Assembly: GCA_965262235.1 (NCBI GenBank)
Contig: OZ253504.1
Location: 1,612,001-1,676,000, forward strand
Length of the DNA: 64,000 nt
Direction: 5' to 3'
DNA from: CATQGW01 sp965262235
GTDB lineage: Bacteria > Chloroflexota > Dehalococcoidia > Bin125
A program made the position numbers and the translations under genes. The notes under the pieces are model-generated. The model worked only from the letters and a program-made list of their open reading frames with translations, did not search any database and was not told where the DNA came from. Positions 25,290-33,090 of this stretch are shown in pieces. The stretch's first letter is position 1, and each line of letters opens with the position of its first letter.

Positions 25290-26235
25290 AGCGGATTCTC
25301 GGATCGAGGATGCCGTACGAGATGTCGGTTAGCAGATTCGCGATCACGATCGCCAGCGCAATGACCATGATCATCGCCTGCACGATGAGCAGGTCACGCT
25401 GTAGTGCGGCCTGCACCAACCAGCGCCCCATGCCCGGGATGTTGAAGATCTGCTCGACGATCACGGCGCCTGCGAATACCCGAGCGAGCAGCAGGCCGAC
25501 GATCGTCACGACCGGCAGCAGGCCGTTGCGCAACGCATGCAGCATGACCACCCGACGTTCTCGCAGCCCCTTGGCGCGCGCCGTTCGGACATAGTCCTGG
25601 CGCAACACCTCGAGCATCGAGGAGCGCGTCTGGCGAGCGACGATCGCCGACAACACCCAACCAACGACGATGGTTGGCATGATCAGCGATTTGATGCTCT
25701 GAACCGGATCATCCCAAATCCGCACAAAGCCGGCCGCGGGCAGAACGTTCCAGGTCACCGTGAAGATCAGGATCAGCATCAGCCCGATCAGGTAATCGGG
25801 GATCGAGACTCCGCCGACGCTCAGAGCGGTGACGGCGCGGTCGCTGTTCGAACCGGGCCGCAGCGCGCTCAGCACTCCGGCCGGCACCCCGATCAGCATG
25901 CCTACCAAGATGGTCAACACGCCAACATGCAGCGTGTTCTGCAGGCGCTGCAGCATTTCGGGTCCGATTGAGCGATTGGTCAGCGTCGATGCGCCGAAAT
26001 CGCCATGCACGACGATGTCTCCGAGCCATTTGACCATCTGCTCAGGCACCGATTTGTTAAGGCCGAGCGACTCCTCGATCTGCGCCCGGCGCTCCACCGA
26101 AATCGCTTCGCCTTCGCCGGACAGCGCGGCGACCGGGTCGCCGGGCAGGACCCGAAAGATCGTGAACGATGCAAGCGCGACCAACACCACCACAAAGATC
26201 GACTGCAACACGCGGACCGAGATGTATGCCCACAT
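25282..26235 (-). CDS. Dipeptide-type ABC transporter permease, DppB-like (system 2)
   Basis: A 317-aa DppB/OppB permease: first helix RVLQSIFVVVLVALASFTIF, VLPGDPVAALSG, and the EAA-loop segment YVRTARAKGLRERRVVMLHALRNG. It lies 115 nt after the binding-protein gene, with a long hairpin (26290-26327) between them, and overlaps dppC. Together with 26351-28177 it makes a complete receptor-plus-channel set, unlike system 1. Confidence 0.9.
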   Translation of the reverse strand: MWAYISVRVLQSIFVVVLVALASFTIFRVLPGDPVAALSGEGEAISVERRAQIEESLGLNKSVPEQMVKWLGDIVVHGDFGASTLTNRSIGPEMLQRLQNTLHVGVLTILVGMLIGVPAGVLSALRPGSNSDRAVTALSVGGVSIPDYLIGLMLILIFTVTWNVLPAAGFVRIWDDPVQSIKSLIMPTIVVGWVLSAIVARQTRSSMLEVLRQDYVRTARAKGLRERRVVMLHALRNGLLPVVTIVGLLLARVFAGAVIVEQIFNIPGMGRWLVQAALQRDLLIVQAMIMVIALAIVIANLLTDISYGILDPRIRYG

Positions 26236-26289
26236 CTGAGTTGCGTCGCTCTCCGCCGCTCAGCCGCGTTCAGCTCAGCGGCGTGCAGG

Positions 26290-26327
26290 CCCGGTCGCGC
26301 GCCAGCGGTTGTTGGCGCGCGGCCGGG
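26290..26327 (-). terminator. Hairpin between binding-protein and dppB genes (system 2)
   Basis: A roughly 15-bp stem (26290-26304 with 26313-26327, one G-T pair) and an 8-nt loop, 24 nt after the stop of the minus-strand binding-protein gene. The arrangement matches the hairpin between the liv binding protein and livM, suggesting a shared way of making more receptor than permease. Confidence 0.6.
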
Positions 26328-26350
26328 CGCTGTTGCTCGATTGCTCGTGG

Positions 26351-28177
26351 CTACGCCTCGTCGCTGTACAGCCAGCGACTCTGCCACTTGCCTTCGCCGT
26401 TGAACAGCGTCTCTTCGGCATTCTGAATTGCGTTTCGAACACCGGTGAAGTTGACGCCGTACAGCATCGTGTAGAAGTGGCCCTCGCCGACGATGATGTC
26501 GTTGACCTGTCGGTAGAGGTCGCGTCGTTCCTCCACGTCGAACGTCGCCCGGGCGTCCTCGACCAGCCGGTCCAGGTCCGGGTGGATCGGGCTCGGCGTG
26601 TCCTGCGCGGCGGTCGGGTTGTAGAAGCCCGTCTCCGTGTAGGCCAGCGAGGCGATCCAGTCTGGCTCCGGATAACGCGACCATCCGGTCAGGGTCATAT
26701 GGAAGTCGCCGTTCTCGAAGAACGCCGGGATGAACTGCACCAGCTCGAGTGGTTCGAAGACCACGTCGATGCCGAGCACCTGCTTGATCTGTTGCACGTA
26801 GACGTTGCAGGAGTCGATCTTGACCTGGTTGACGTAGGTCGTGAGCGACAGGCCGCCGGCTGCATTCAGTTCGTCGACGTCCACGCCCGACATGGCGAGC
26901 AGCTCCTTGGCGTGCTCGCGCCGGTCGTTGATGTTCGGGTAGGCGACCTGCGGGTTGCCCGGGACCTCGCTGTAAGCCAGCGTGCCGTTGGGCCACTGTC
27001 CGCCGAGCGCCTGAATCATCAAGTCGTCGTGCACCGCCTGGTTGACCGCCTCGGGATGCACCGCGTGCATCAGCGCCAGGCGCAGGTTCGTGTTGTCCAG
27101 CGGCGGCTTCTTCGAGTTGAAGACCAGAATCTCCGAAACGAACGCGCCCTCCATCGTGACGATGCGCCAGTCCGGGTCATCCTCGACCTGCGCGTTGAAC
27201 TGCGGCTCGGGGATGAACATCGTGTCGAGGTCGCCGGCCAGCCCCGTCGCGATCAGCGTCGAGTTCTCGGTGATGATGTCGTAGCGGATCTCGTCGAAGT
27301 ACGGCAGCGCACTGCCGGTGGTCGTGCCGACTTCAGGGCCCTTCATCCAGTGGTCTTCGTTGCGCGCGCCGAGCACGTGCGACTGGTCGACCCACTCAAC
27401 GAAGCGGTACGGCCCGGTTCCGACCGGATTGAGCCCGTACTGGTCGCCGAGTTCGTCGGCGGTCGGGACGTGAACCATCGCACCGGCGCGGTCGCCGAGC
27501 AGGTGCATCACAGCCGCCGACGGCTTGCTCAGTTTGTAAATCGCGGTGCGCTCGTCGGGCGTATCAACCGATTCGACCACTTCGAAGTTGGCCTTGGGCG
27601 TCGATGCCGGGTGCCCCGTGACCCGCTCAAGATTGAGCCGCACGTCCTCGGAGCTGAATGCGTCGCCGTTGTGGAAGGTGACGCCCTCGCGCAGGTTGAA
27701 GATGATCGTGGTGTTGTCGGGAAACTCGAAGGTCTCCGCCAGCGAGATGTCGCCGCGCTGCGCGTTCTCGCGATCGTGCATCACGAGGTAGTCGTGGAAC
27801 GGCTGGAAGAAATAGGCGTCGGTGCCGCTGGTCCCGGTGTGCGGGTCGAGCGACGTGGTGTTGAGGTGCACGCCGGCATTCCACATCGGGGCGATGCCGG
27901 GGCCTGCCGGACCCGCCCGTGCGGCGGTCTGCTGCTGGTCCGCGTCCTGATCGGCCGCGGTTTGCTCTTGCGTCTGCTGCTGGGTGGCTTGGGCCACCGC
28001 CTGCTGTTGCTGTTGCTCGGCCTGTCCGGCCGCTGCGTCAGCATCATCGTCGTCGTCGCCGCAGCCGACCAACGCCAGCCCAGCGGCGCCCACGCCGGCA
28101 CGCGCCGAGGCGTGTAACAGTGAGCGACGGCTCAGTTTCGATCGACGCATGCGCGTCCAGTAATTCGCCCGGTCCAT
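26351..28177 (-). CDS. Dipeptide-type ABC substrate-binding lipoprotein (system 2)
   Basis: A 608-aa SBP family 5 receptor. The N-terminus carries a twin-arginine-like signal (LSRRSLLHA, residues 15-23) and lipobox ALVGC (Cys39), so it is likely a Tat-exported lipoprotein. A Gln/Ala/Asp-rich linker (about 45-95) leads to the binding domain with LNTTSLDPHTGTSG, FNLREGVTFHNGDAFSSEDVRLNLERV and NPVGTGPYRFVEW. Ligands of the family include peptides, nickel and sugars; the ligand here is unknown. AGGAGGAAC precedes ATG 28177. It is the first gene of the system-2 operon. Confidence 0.9.
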   Translation of the reverse strand: MDRANYWTRMRRSKLSRRSLLHASARAGVGAAGLALVGCGDDDDDADAAAGQAEQQQQQAVAQATQQQTQEQTAADQDADQQQTAARAGPAGPGIAPMWNAGVHLNTTSLDPHTGTSGTDAYFFQPFHDYLVMHDRENAQRGDISLAETFEFPDNTTIIFNLREGVTFHNGDAFSSEDVRLNLERVTGHPASTPKANFEVVESVDTPDERTAIYKLSKPSAAVMHLLGDRAGAMVHVPTADELGDQYGLNPVGTGPYRFVEWVDQSHVLGARNEDHWMKGPEVGTTTGSALPYFDEIRYDIITENSTLIATGLAGDLDTMFIPEPQFNAQVEDDPDWRIVTMEGAFVSEILVFNSKKPPLDNTNLRLALMHAVHPEAVNQAVHDDLMIQALGGQWPNGTLAYSEVPGNPQVAYPNINDRREHAKELLAMSGVDVDELNAAGGLSLTTYVNQVKIDSCNVYVQQIKQVLGIDVVFEPLELVQFIPAFFENGDFHMTLTGWSRYPEPDWIASLAYTETGFYNPTAAQDTPSPIHPDLDRLVEDARATFDVEERRDLYRQVNDIIVGEGHFYTMLYGVNFTGVRNAIQNAEETLFNGEGKWQSRWLYSDEA

Positions 28178-28308
28178 CTGGTGTTCCTCCTGTGCCCGCC
28201 CCTGCGTGCGGAATCTCGGCTCAGCCTACCAAATGACTCGAATACGCTAAAAGGAGAGCCCTATCCGCGTCTCGCTCGATTGCAGGGCCAGGTCGTTGAG
28301 GGTCGGCT

Positions 28309-28458
28309 TCAGAGCAGCGAGTCGGCAAGTTCGCCGAACGAGGCAGCGGTCAGGTCGGGTTGAAGCGGGGAGTCCTCGTAGGGCGCGTCGCGACGGTTCA
28401 CGAACGCGCCCCGGTAGAGATTCTCCCAGTCGACAAAGAAGATGACGCGGTCTGTCAT
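28309..28458 (-). pseudogene. NYN-domain protein N-terminal remnant
   Basis: A 49-aa frame starting TDRVIFFVDWENLYRGAF, which matches the first strand and Asp motif of NYN/LabA-like ribonuclease domains (FVDxxNLYR), followed by a region ending ASFGELADSLL and a stop. Full NYN proteins are about 160-250 aa. No continuation was seen in any minus-strand frame of the next 130 bp. Most likely a decayed gene, although a short intact gene cannot be excluded. Confidence 0.55.
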
Positions 28459-28526
28459 ATCCGAAGGTAAAAAGATAGCCCCGCCACTTCGACGCCTCGG
28501 AGGGCGGAGAAGGGCGGGGAGGAGTG

Positions 28527-28557
28527 AAGCCCCACGGTACACACCGTGATGAGGCTT
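28527..28557 (-). terminator. Possible hairpin terminator after UDG
   Basis: Nested stems (28527-28531 with 28553-28557; 28533-28538 with 28543-28548, 4-nt loop) start 17 nt after the minus-strand UDG stop. There is no T-run, so this is tentative. Confidence 0.35.
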
Positions 28558-28573
28558 GGCAATCAGTGCCCCG

Positions 28574-29254
28574 TCAGAGCCCGGCGAGCTCCGCGGCGCG
28601 GGCGAAGATCGCGCCCAGCATCGGCTCGGTCAACTTGCCGGTGAAGGTGTTGCGCTGGCTCGGGTGGTAGGAGCAGAGCACAATCGGCCCAGCCTCGGTC
28701 GGCGTCTCCCGGCCGTGCCCGAATTTGGGCCGCGGGCGGATGCTCAACTGGCGCGCCACGTTTTCCCATGCGTAGGCGCCGAGCGTCACGATCACCCGCA
28801 GCTCCGGGAGTGCCGCCAGCTCGCGCGCCAGGAACGGTAGACAGCGGTCACGCTCGGCGATCGTCGGCTTGTTGTCGGGCGGTGCGCAGCGCACCACCGA
28901 TGTGACGCGCGCTCCGACCAGCTCCAGACCGTCGTCGCGCCCCGTGCTCTCGGCCTGGTTCGCGAGCCCCGCCTGATGCATCGCGCGATAGAGCCAGTCG
29001 CCCGAGCGATCGCCGGTAAACATCCGCCCCGTGCGGTTCGCTCCGTGCGCCGCGGGCGCGAGCCCCACGACCCAGACCCGCGCGTCGGCCGGCCCGAAGC
29101 CGGGCACTCCACGACCCCAGTACTCGGCGTCGCGGAACGCCGCTCGTTTCTCGACCGCCACCGCTTCGCGCCAGGCGACGAGTCGGTCGCAGGCGCGGCA
29201 GGCCGAGACCTCCGCGTCGATCGTCGCAATGATGTTTCTCTCTTGTGGCGGCAT
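28574..29254 (-). CDS. Uracil-DNA glycosylase, family 5 (UDGb-like)
   Basis: A 226-aa iron-sulfur uracil-DNA glycosylase. Motif 1 reads GLAPAAHGANRTGRMFTGD, typical of family 5, and SYHPSQRNTFTGKL is the DNA-intercalation/His motif. Four Cys (CRAC near 19-22, VVRCAPPDN, DRCLP) fit a 4Fe-4S cluster. It excises uracil and related lesions from DNA. The frame is open far upstream, but that region is antisense to the divergent membrane-protein gene; ATG 29254 has AGGGTGAG upstream and begins at the normal family N-terminus. Confidence 0.92.
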   Translation of the reverse strand: MPPQERNIIATIDAEVSACRACDRLVAWREAVAVEKRAAFRDAEYWGRGVPGFGPADARVWVVGLAPAAHGANRTGRMFTGDRSGDWLYRAMHQAGLANQAESTGRDDGLELVGARVTSVVRCAPPDNKPTIAERDRCLPFLARELAALPELRVIVTLGAYAWENVARQLSIRPRPKFGHGRETPTEAGPIVLCSYHPSQRNTFTGKLTEPMLGAIFARAAELAGL

Positions 29255-29302
29255 ACCGCTCACCCTAGTGTGGAAGGCGGCGGCTGGGGCCGTGCCCAAG
29301 CC

Positions 29303-29977
29303 ATGTCTCGCACTACTCCGCACCCGTTCTCGTTCTCTTCGACCAGACCGCCGGTCGGTGGTGCGACAAGCCGCGCCGCGGCTCATGTGCGCCGCAGCTT
29401 CGAATTGCTCAGCCACCTGCTGCGCGGCGAACTCGAAGTGCTCCCTGACGTCGCCCGCACCGCCGCCGATACCAGAGCGGCGCTGCTGCTCGTCCCGCTC
29501 ACGGCGTTGGCCGCCGGGCTCGGCGCCTGGTTCTGGCTGGCGCTCGCGGTCGACGGCGCCCAGATCGGAGCGGCCGCGGTTCGCCTCGTGGTGCTCGGCA
29601 GCGTCGCCGCTGTCGTCGCCTGGGCGCTCTCGGTCGCCGTCAGCTGGTGGGCGCTCTACCGCATCTGCGAGTTGCGGGTCGACATCCTGCGGCTCGCCCG
29701 CCCGCTTGCGCTGGCCGGGGTCGTGGGAGTCGCCCAGCTCGCGCTGCTGATCGTGCCGATCTCGTTCGCCGTTGGCCTCGTCACCGTGATCGCCTGGTTT
29801 CTGATCTCGATCCTGGCGGTGCGCGCGGCCTCCCCGGGCATCGACGACCGGTCGGCGCTGATCGCCGTTGGCCTCGGCGTCGCGGCCTGGGCGCTGTTCC
29901 TCTCGATCCTGGCCAGCACCACCGGCGTCGCCCCCGGCATCTTCGTCCACGCCGCCCCGCTCGATGTCTTCCAATAG
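29303..29977 (+). CDS. Yip1-like polytopic membrane protein
   Basis: A 224-aa protein with a soluble N-terminus (about 1-55) and five predicted membrane helices in the remainder (first ALLLVPLTALAAGLGAWFWLA-type segment). The overall look is of a bacterial Yip1-domain or related uncharacterised membrane protein; no catalytic motif is seen. ATG 29303 lacks a good SD, and starts inside the frame further down cannot be excluded. It is divergent from the glycosylase gene. Confidence 0.65.
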   Translation: MSRTTPHPFSFSSTRPPVGGATSRAAAHVRRSFELLSHLLRGELEVLPDVARTAADTRAALLLVPLTALAAGLGAWFWLALAVDGAQIGAAAVRLVVLGSVAAVVAWALSVAVSWWALYRICELRVDILRLARPLALAGVVGVAQLALLIVPISFAVGLVTVIAWFLISILAVRAASPGIDDRSALIAVGLGVAAWALFLSILASTTGVAPGIFVHAAPLDVFQ

Positions 29978-30060
29978 CCGGGCCGGCGATCGCCGCCGTG
30001 CGCGCCGCCGCACATAGCGCGACCACTGCCAGGCCGGATTCGCCGACTTAGACTCGCAGC

Positions 30061-30897
30061 ATGGCTCGACCATTCGTCAAATGGGCCGGCGGCAAGACGC
30101 AACTGCTCGCGGAGCTGCTTGAGGCCGCGCCCGCGCAGATCGAGACCTATTACGAACCCTTCCTCGGCGGCGGCGCGCTGTTCTTCGCGCTGCAGGCGCA
30201 GGGGAGCTTCAAGCGCGCCGTGCTCTCGGACAGCAACGAGGAGCTGATCAACGCCTACATCCAGGTGCGCGACCACGTGGAGAAGTTGATCGACGCGCTG
30301 CGGGTCCATGAACGGAAGTACCGGTCGCGCGAGGCGGAGGCGCGGGCGGAGTATTTCTACACGATTCGCGGCAAGCGGCTGACCTGCGACCTGGGCGGCG
30401 CGGCGAACCTGATCTTCCTCAACAAGACATGCTTCAACGGTCTCTACCGCGTCAACAGCAGCGGCGGCTTCAACGTGCCCCACGGCCGCTATGCCAACCC
30501 GATGATCTGCGATGAGAAGAATCTGCGCGCCGCGTCGGAGGCGCTGTCCATGGTGGAGCTGCAGGTCGCGGATTTCGCGGAGGCGGCTGCAGAGGCCGGC
30601 ACAGGCGACTTCGTCTACTTCGATCCGCCCTACGTGCCGCTCAGCACGACGGCGAACTTCACGTCGTACACCTCCGAAGCGTTCCATCTGGCGGATCAGC
30701 AACGCCTCGCGAGCACCGCGGAGTCGTTGGCACGGCAGGGAGCGGCGGTGGCGCTGTCCAACTCCGGGCATCCCGATGTGGCATCGCTCTATCGGTCAGA
30801 AGCGTTCGTGCTGGCGGTAGTCGCAGCGCGGCGAGCGATCAACTCCGACAGCAGTGGTCGCCAGCCCGTGCGGGAATATCTGATTCGAGCCGGCTAG
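30061..30897 (+). CDS. dam: DNA adenine methylase, D12 class (Dam-like)
   Basis: A 278-aa N6-adenine methyltransferase. The AdoMet motif FVKWAGGK is at residues 5-12, EPFLGGGALFF at about 35-45, and the catalytic DPPY at 188-191, an order typical of the D12/alpha group (Dam, DpnM). Expected target sequences are GATC or near relatives, but specificity cannot be read directly. Its stop codon overlaps, within a shared CTAG, the stop of a convergent PD-(D/E)XK nuclease gene (30894-31331), which suggests a small restriction-modification pair. Confidence 0.92.
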   Translation: MARPFVKWAGGKTQLLAELLEAAPAQIETYYEPFLGGGALFFALQAQGSFKRAVLSDSNEELINAYIQVRDHVEKLIDALRVHERKYRSREAEARAEYFYTIRGKRLTCDLGGAANLIFLNKTCFNGLYRVNSSGGFNVPHGRYANPMICDEKNLRAASEALSMVELQVADFAEAAAEAGTGDFVYFDPPYVPLSTTANFTSYTSEAFHLADQQRLASTAESLARQGAAVALSNSGHPDVASLYRSEAFVLAVVAARRAINSDSSGRQPVREYLIRAG

Positions 30898-31331
30898 CCG
30901 TCGCCGTTGAGCAGCATCTCGGCCTGGAGCGCGCGCTCGCGTGACAGGCGGAAATAGAAGCGCAACCACTCGGCGAGGCGCTTGAACTCCACGATCCGAC
31001 CTCTGCCCCGCAGGAAGGGCACGAAATCGCGCGAGAAGCCCTCGCCGTGGATGACGACAATGCCCCGAATCGGCCAGTCCTCAATGTCCTCGACCGTCAG
31101 CGGAATCTTCTCTTCGACCGAACCCGACTGGCGCTGGTATTTGCACTCGATGCCGATGATTCGCTCGGAGTCAGTCTTGCTCAGCACCACATCAACGTGG
31201 CGGCGCGGGCCCCAGATACGGTCGCCCATCACGACCTGAGTCTCCACCTCCAGGCCGAGCGCCTTGCCGACGCGCACTACCGCGCGTTCAAGATCCGAGC
31301 CCGCGTTGATTTCGATCATCCTGCTCGCCAT
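30894..31331 (-). CDS. PD-(D/E)XK restriction endonuclease-like protein
   Basis: A 145-aa protein with a PD-(D/E)XK core: Asp47 in RHVDVVL and Glu62-x-Lys64 in IGIECKYQRQSG, followed by helices. It resembles small type II restriction enzymes or Mrr/VSR-size nucleases. Its partner by position is the convergent Dam-type methylase, the two stops sharing CTAG. The start overlaps the end of the MaoC gene by 44 nt (ATG 31331) or 32 nt (ATG 31319), so it may also be co-translated with that metabolic gene. Restriction activity is inferred. Confidence 0.75.
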   Translation of the reverse strand: MASRMIEINAGSDLERAVVRVGKALGLEVETQVVMGDRIWGPRRHVDVVLSKTDSERIIGIECKYQRQSGSVEEKIPLTVEDIEDWPIRGIVVIHGEGFSRDFVPFLRGRGRIVEFKRLAEWLRFYFRLSRERALQAEMLLNGDG

Positions 31332-31791
31332 CCGGCCGCTTCGGGATCAAGACGGCACGAGTGAACTCTAACACGGTTTCGCCGTGCTGATTTTGGGCGG
31401 TCGTGTTGACCGTCACGATCCCGCGGTCGGGTTGGGAGCGTGATTCGCGGATCGCGGTGACCTCGGTGCGGGCGGTCAGCGTGTCGCCGTGGAAGACCGG
31501 CGCTGTGTGGCGCAGGTCGTTTGTCGCCAGATTTGCGATCGCCTTGCCGCTGATCATCGGCACGGTCATCCCAAAGACCAGCGAGTAGACGAACGGACCC
31601 GAAACCACGCGCTGGCCGAACTGCGTGCCCTCGGCGTATTCGAGGTTCGTATGCAGTGGGTGGTGGTTCATCGTCAGCATGCAGAACATCAGGTCATCGG
31701 CCTCGGTGACTGTGCGGCCGGGCCAGTGCTCGATCACCTCGCCGACCTCAAACTGCTCGAGGTAGCGGCCAAACAGTTCCCTCGTGGGCAT
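31288..31791 (-). CDS. MaoC-like (R)-specific enoyl-CoA hydratase/dehydratase
   Basis: A 167-aa single hot-dog-domain MaoC protein with TVTEADDLMFCMLTMNHHPLHTN (hydratase motif with Asp and His) and the PVFHGDTLTARTEV strand pair. It hydrates trans-enoyl-CoA or dehydrates the reverse. It lies 22 nt after the acyl-CoA dehydrogenase gene on the same strand; together with the CitE-type lyase at 37.3-38.2 kb this recalls the mycobacterial Rv2498c-Rv2500c set (CitE, MaoC, FadE19). The acyl chain acted on is unknown. Confidence 0.9.
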   Translation of the reverse strand: MPTRELFGRYLEQFEVGEVIEHWPGRTVTEADDLMFCMLTMNHHPLHTNLEYAEGTQFGQRVVSGPFVYSLVFGMTVPMISGKAIANLATNDLRHTAPVFHGDTLTARTEVTAIRESRSQPDRGIVTVNTTAQNQHGETVLEFTRAVLIPKRPDGEQDDRNQRGLGS

Positions 31792-31813
31792 TCGTCATCC
31801 TCCCTGACTGGGC

Positions 31814-33001
31814 TCAGTCGACGCGGTACAGCTCCAACAGCCGGCGCGCGATCACGATGCGCTGAATCTCGTTCGTGCCTTCGGCCACCGCCATCAGCGG
31901 GGCGTCGCGGTAGAAGCGCTCGATCGGCAGTTCCTTGGTGTAGCCGACGCCGCCGTGCACGCGCATCGATTCGAGCGTGCACTCCAGCGCGACCTCGGTC
32001 GCGAACAGCTTGGCCATGCCAACATCGAGGTCCGCGCGCTCGCCGCTGTCCTTCTTGCGCGCCGCGTCGCGGGTCAGCAGTCGCGCCGCCCGAATCTTGG
32101 TCGCCATATCGGCCAGCTTCAGCTGGATCGCCTGGTGCTGGGCGATCGGCTTGCCCATCGTCTCGCGCCTCTGCGCGTAGACGATGGCGTGGTCGAAGGC
32201 CGCCTGCGCGACGCCGGTGGCGCGCGAGGCGACGTTGATCCGACCGATCTCCAACCCACTGATCATCTGCTGAAAGCCGCGCCCTTCAGCGCCGCCCAGC
32301 AGGTTGCCCGCGGGTACCCGTGCGTCCTCCATGAACAGCTCAGCTGTCTCCGGGCCTTTGTAACCGAGCTTGTCGATCGTCCGCGCCATCGAGAATCCGG
32401 GCGTGTCGCGCTCGACCAGAAAGGCAGAGATGCCGCGGTGCCGCGGATTGGCGCTCGGGTCGGTCTTGGTCATCGCCAGATATACGTCGCCGCGGTCGCC
32501 GTTGGTCACGAACAGCTTGTTGCCGTTCAGCAGGTAGTCGTCGCCGTCGCGCGTCGCGGTGGTGCGGATCGCCTGCGCATCGGAGCCCGCGTTGGGCTCG
32601 GTGATCGTGAAGCAGCCCTGCAGCTCGCCGGTGGCGAGGCCGGGCAGGAAGCGCTGCTTCTGCTCGTCGGTCCCGTGCTGCTCGATGATCCAGCCATCGA
32701 TCACGTTGGTGTTGATGATCCCCGCGAGCCCCATCCAGCCGCGCGCGATCTCCTCGATCACCGCCGAATAGGTCTCGAACGACAGGCCGAGTCCGCCGTA
32801 GGCCTCCGGAAACGTGATCCCGAAGATGCCCATCTCGCACATGTCGCGATGCATCGCGGTCGGAAACTCGCCCGCGTGCTCCAGCGCGTCGGCGAACGGA
32901 ATGACCTGCTCGTCGACCCAGCGCCGCACGCTGCGGACGATGTCCACACCGGTCTCGCCGTCGCCGCTGATGATCTCCCGCACATCGCTCGCCGCAGCCA
33001 T
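31814..33001 (-). CDS. Acyl-CoA dehydrogenase
   Basis: A 395-aa FAD-dependent acyl-CoA dehydrogenase with the full three-domain fold. CFTITEPNAGSDA and MTKTDPSANPRHRGISAFLV are the FAD/substrate signatures, and the C-terminal VAEGTNEIQRIVIARRLL carries the usual catalytic Glu position. Length and motifs fit short/branched-chain enzymes (isovaleryl- or methylacyl-CoA type). GAGGGG precedes ATG 33001. It forms an operon with the MaoC gene, and the two would perform successive steps of a beta-oxidation-like pathway. It is divergent from the duplicated monooxygenase-Panacea cassettes. Confidence 0.93.
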   Translation of the reverse strand: MAAASDVREIISGDGETGVDIVRSVRRWVDEQVIPFADALEHAGEFPTAMHRDMCEMGIFGITFPEAYGGLGLSFETYSAVIEEIARGWMGLAGIINTNVIDGWIIEQHGTDEQKQRFLPGLATGELQGCFTITEPNAGSDAQAIRTTATRDGDDYLLNGNKLFVTNGDRGDVYLAMTKTDPSANPRHRGISAFLVERDTPGFSMARTIDKLGYKGPETAELFMEDARVPAGNLLGGAEGRGFQQMISGLEIGRINVASRATGVAQAAFDHAIVYAQRRETMGKPIAQHQAIQLKLADMATKIRAARLLTRDAARKKDSGERADLDVGMAKLFATEVALECTLESMRVHGGVGYTKELPIERFYRDAPLMAVAEGTNEIQRIVIARRLLELYRVD

Positions 33002-33090
33002 ACACGCCCCTCGCGACTTCGTTCACCGCATTGAATCCGCCTCAGTCTACGCGCGAGTAGCCTGAGCGCCCCTGCTGAGGAGGCCTGATC

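Noticed and set aside
26309..28117. 602-aa plus-strand open frame
   Set aside because: Exact antisense of the system-2 binding lipoprotein, with Val/Arg-rich composition typical of shadow frames.
29255..30073. N-terminal extension of the UDG frame
   Set aside because: The extra 270 residues are antisense to the membrane-protein gene and Arg/Asp-rich; the family start is at 29254.
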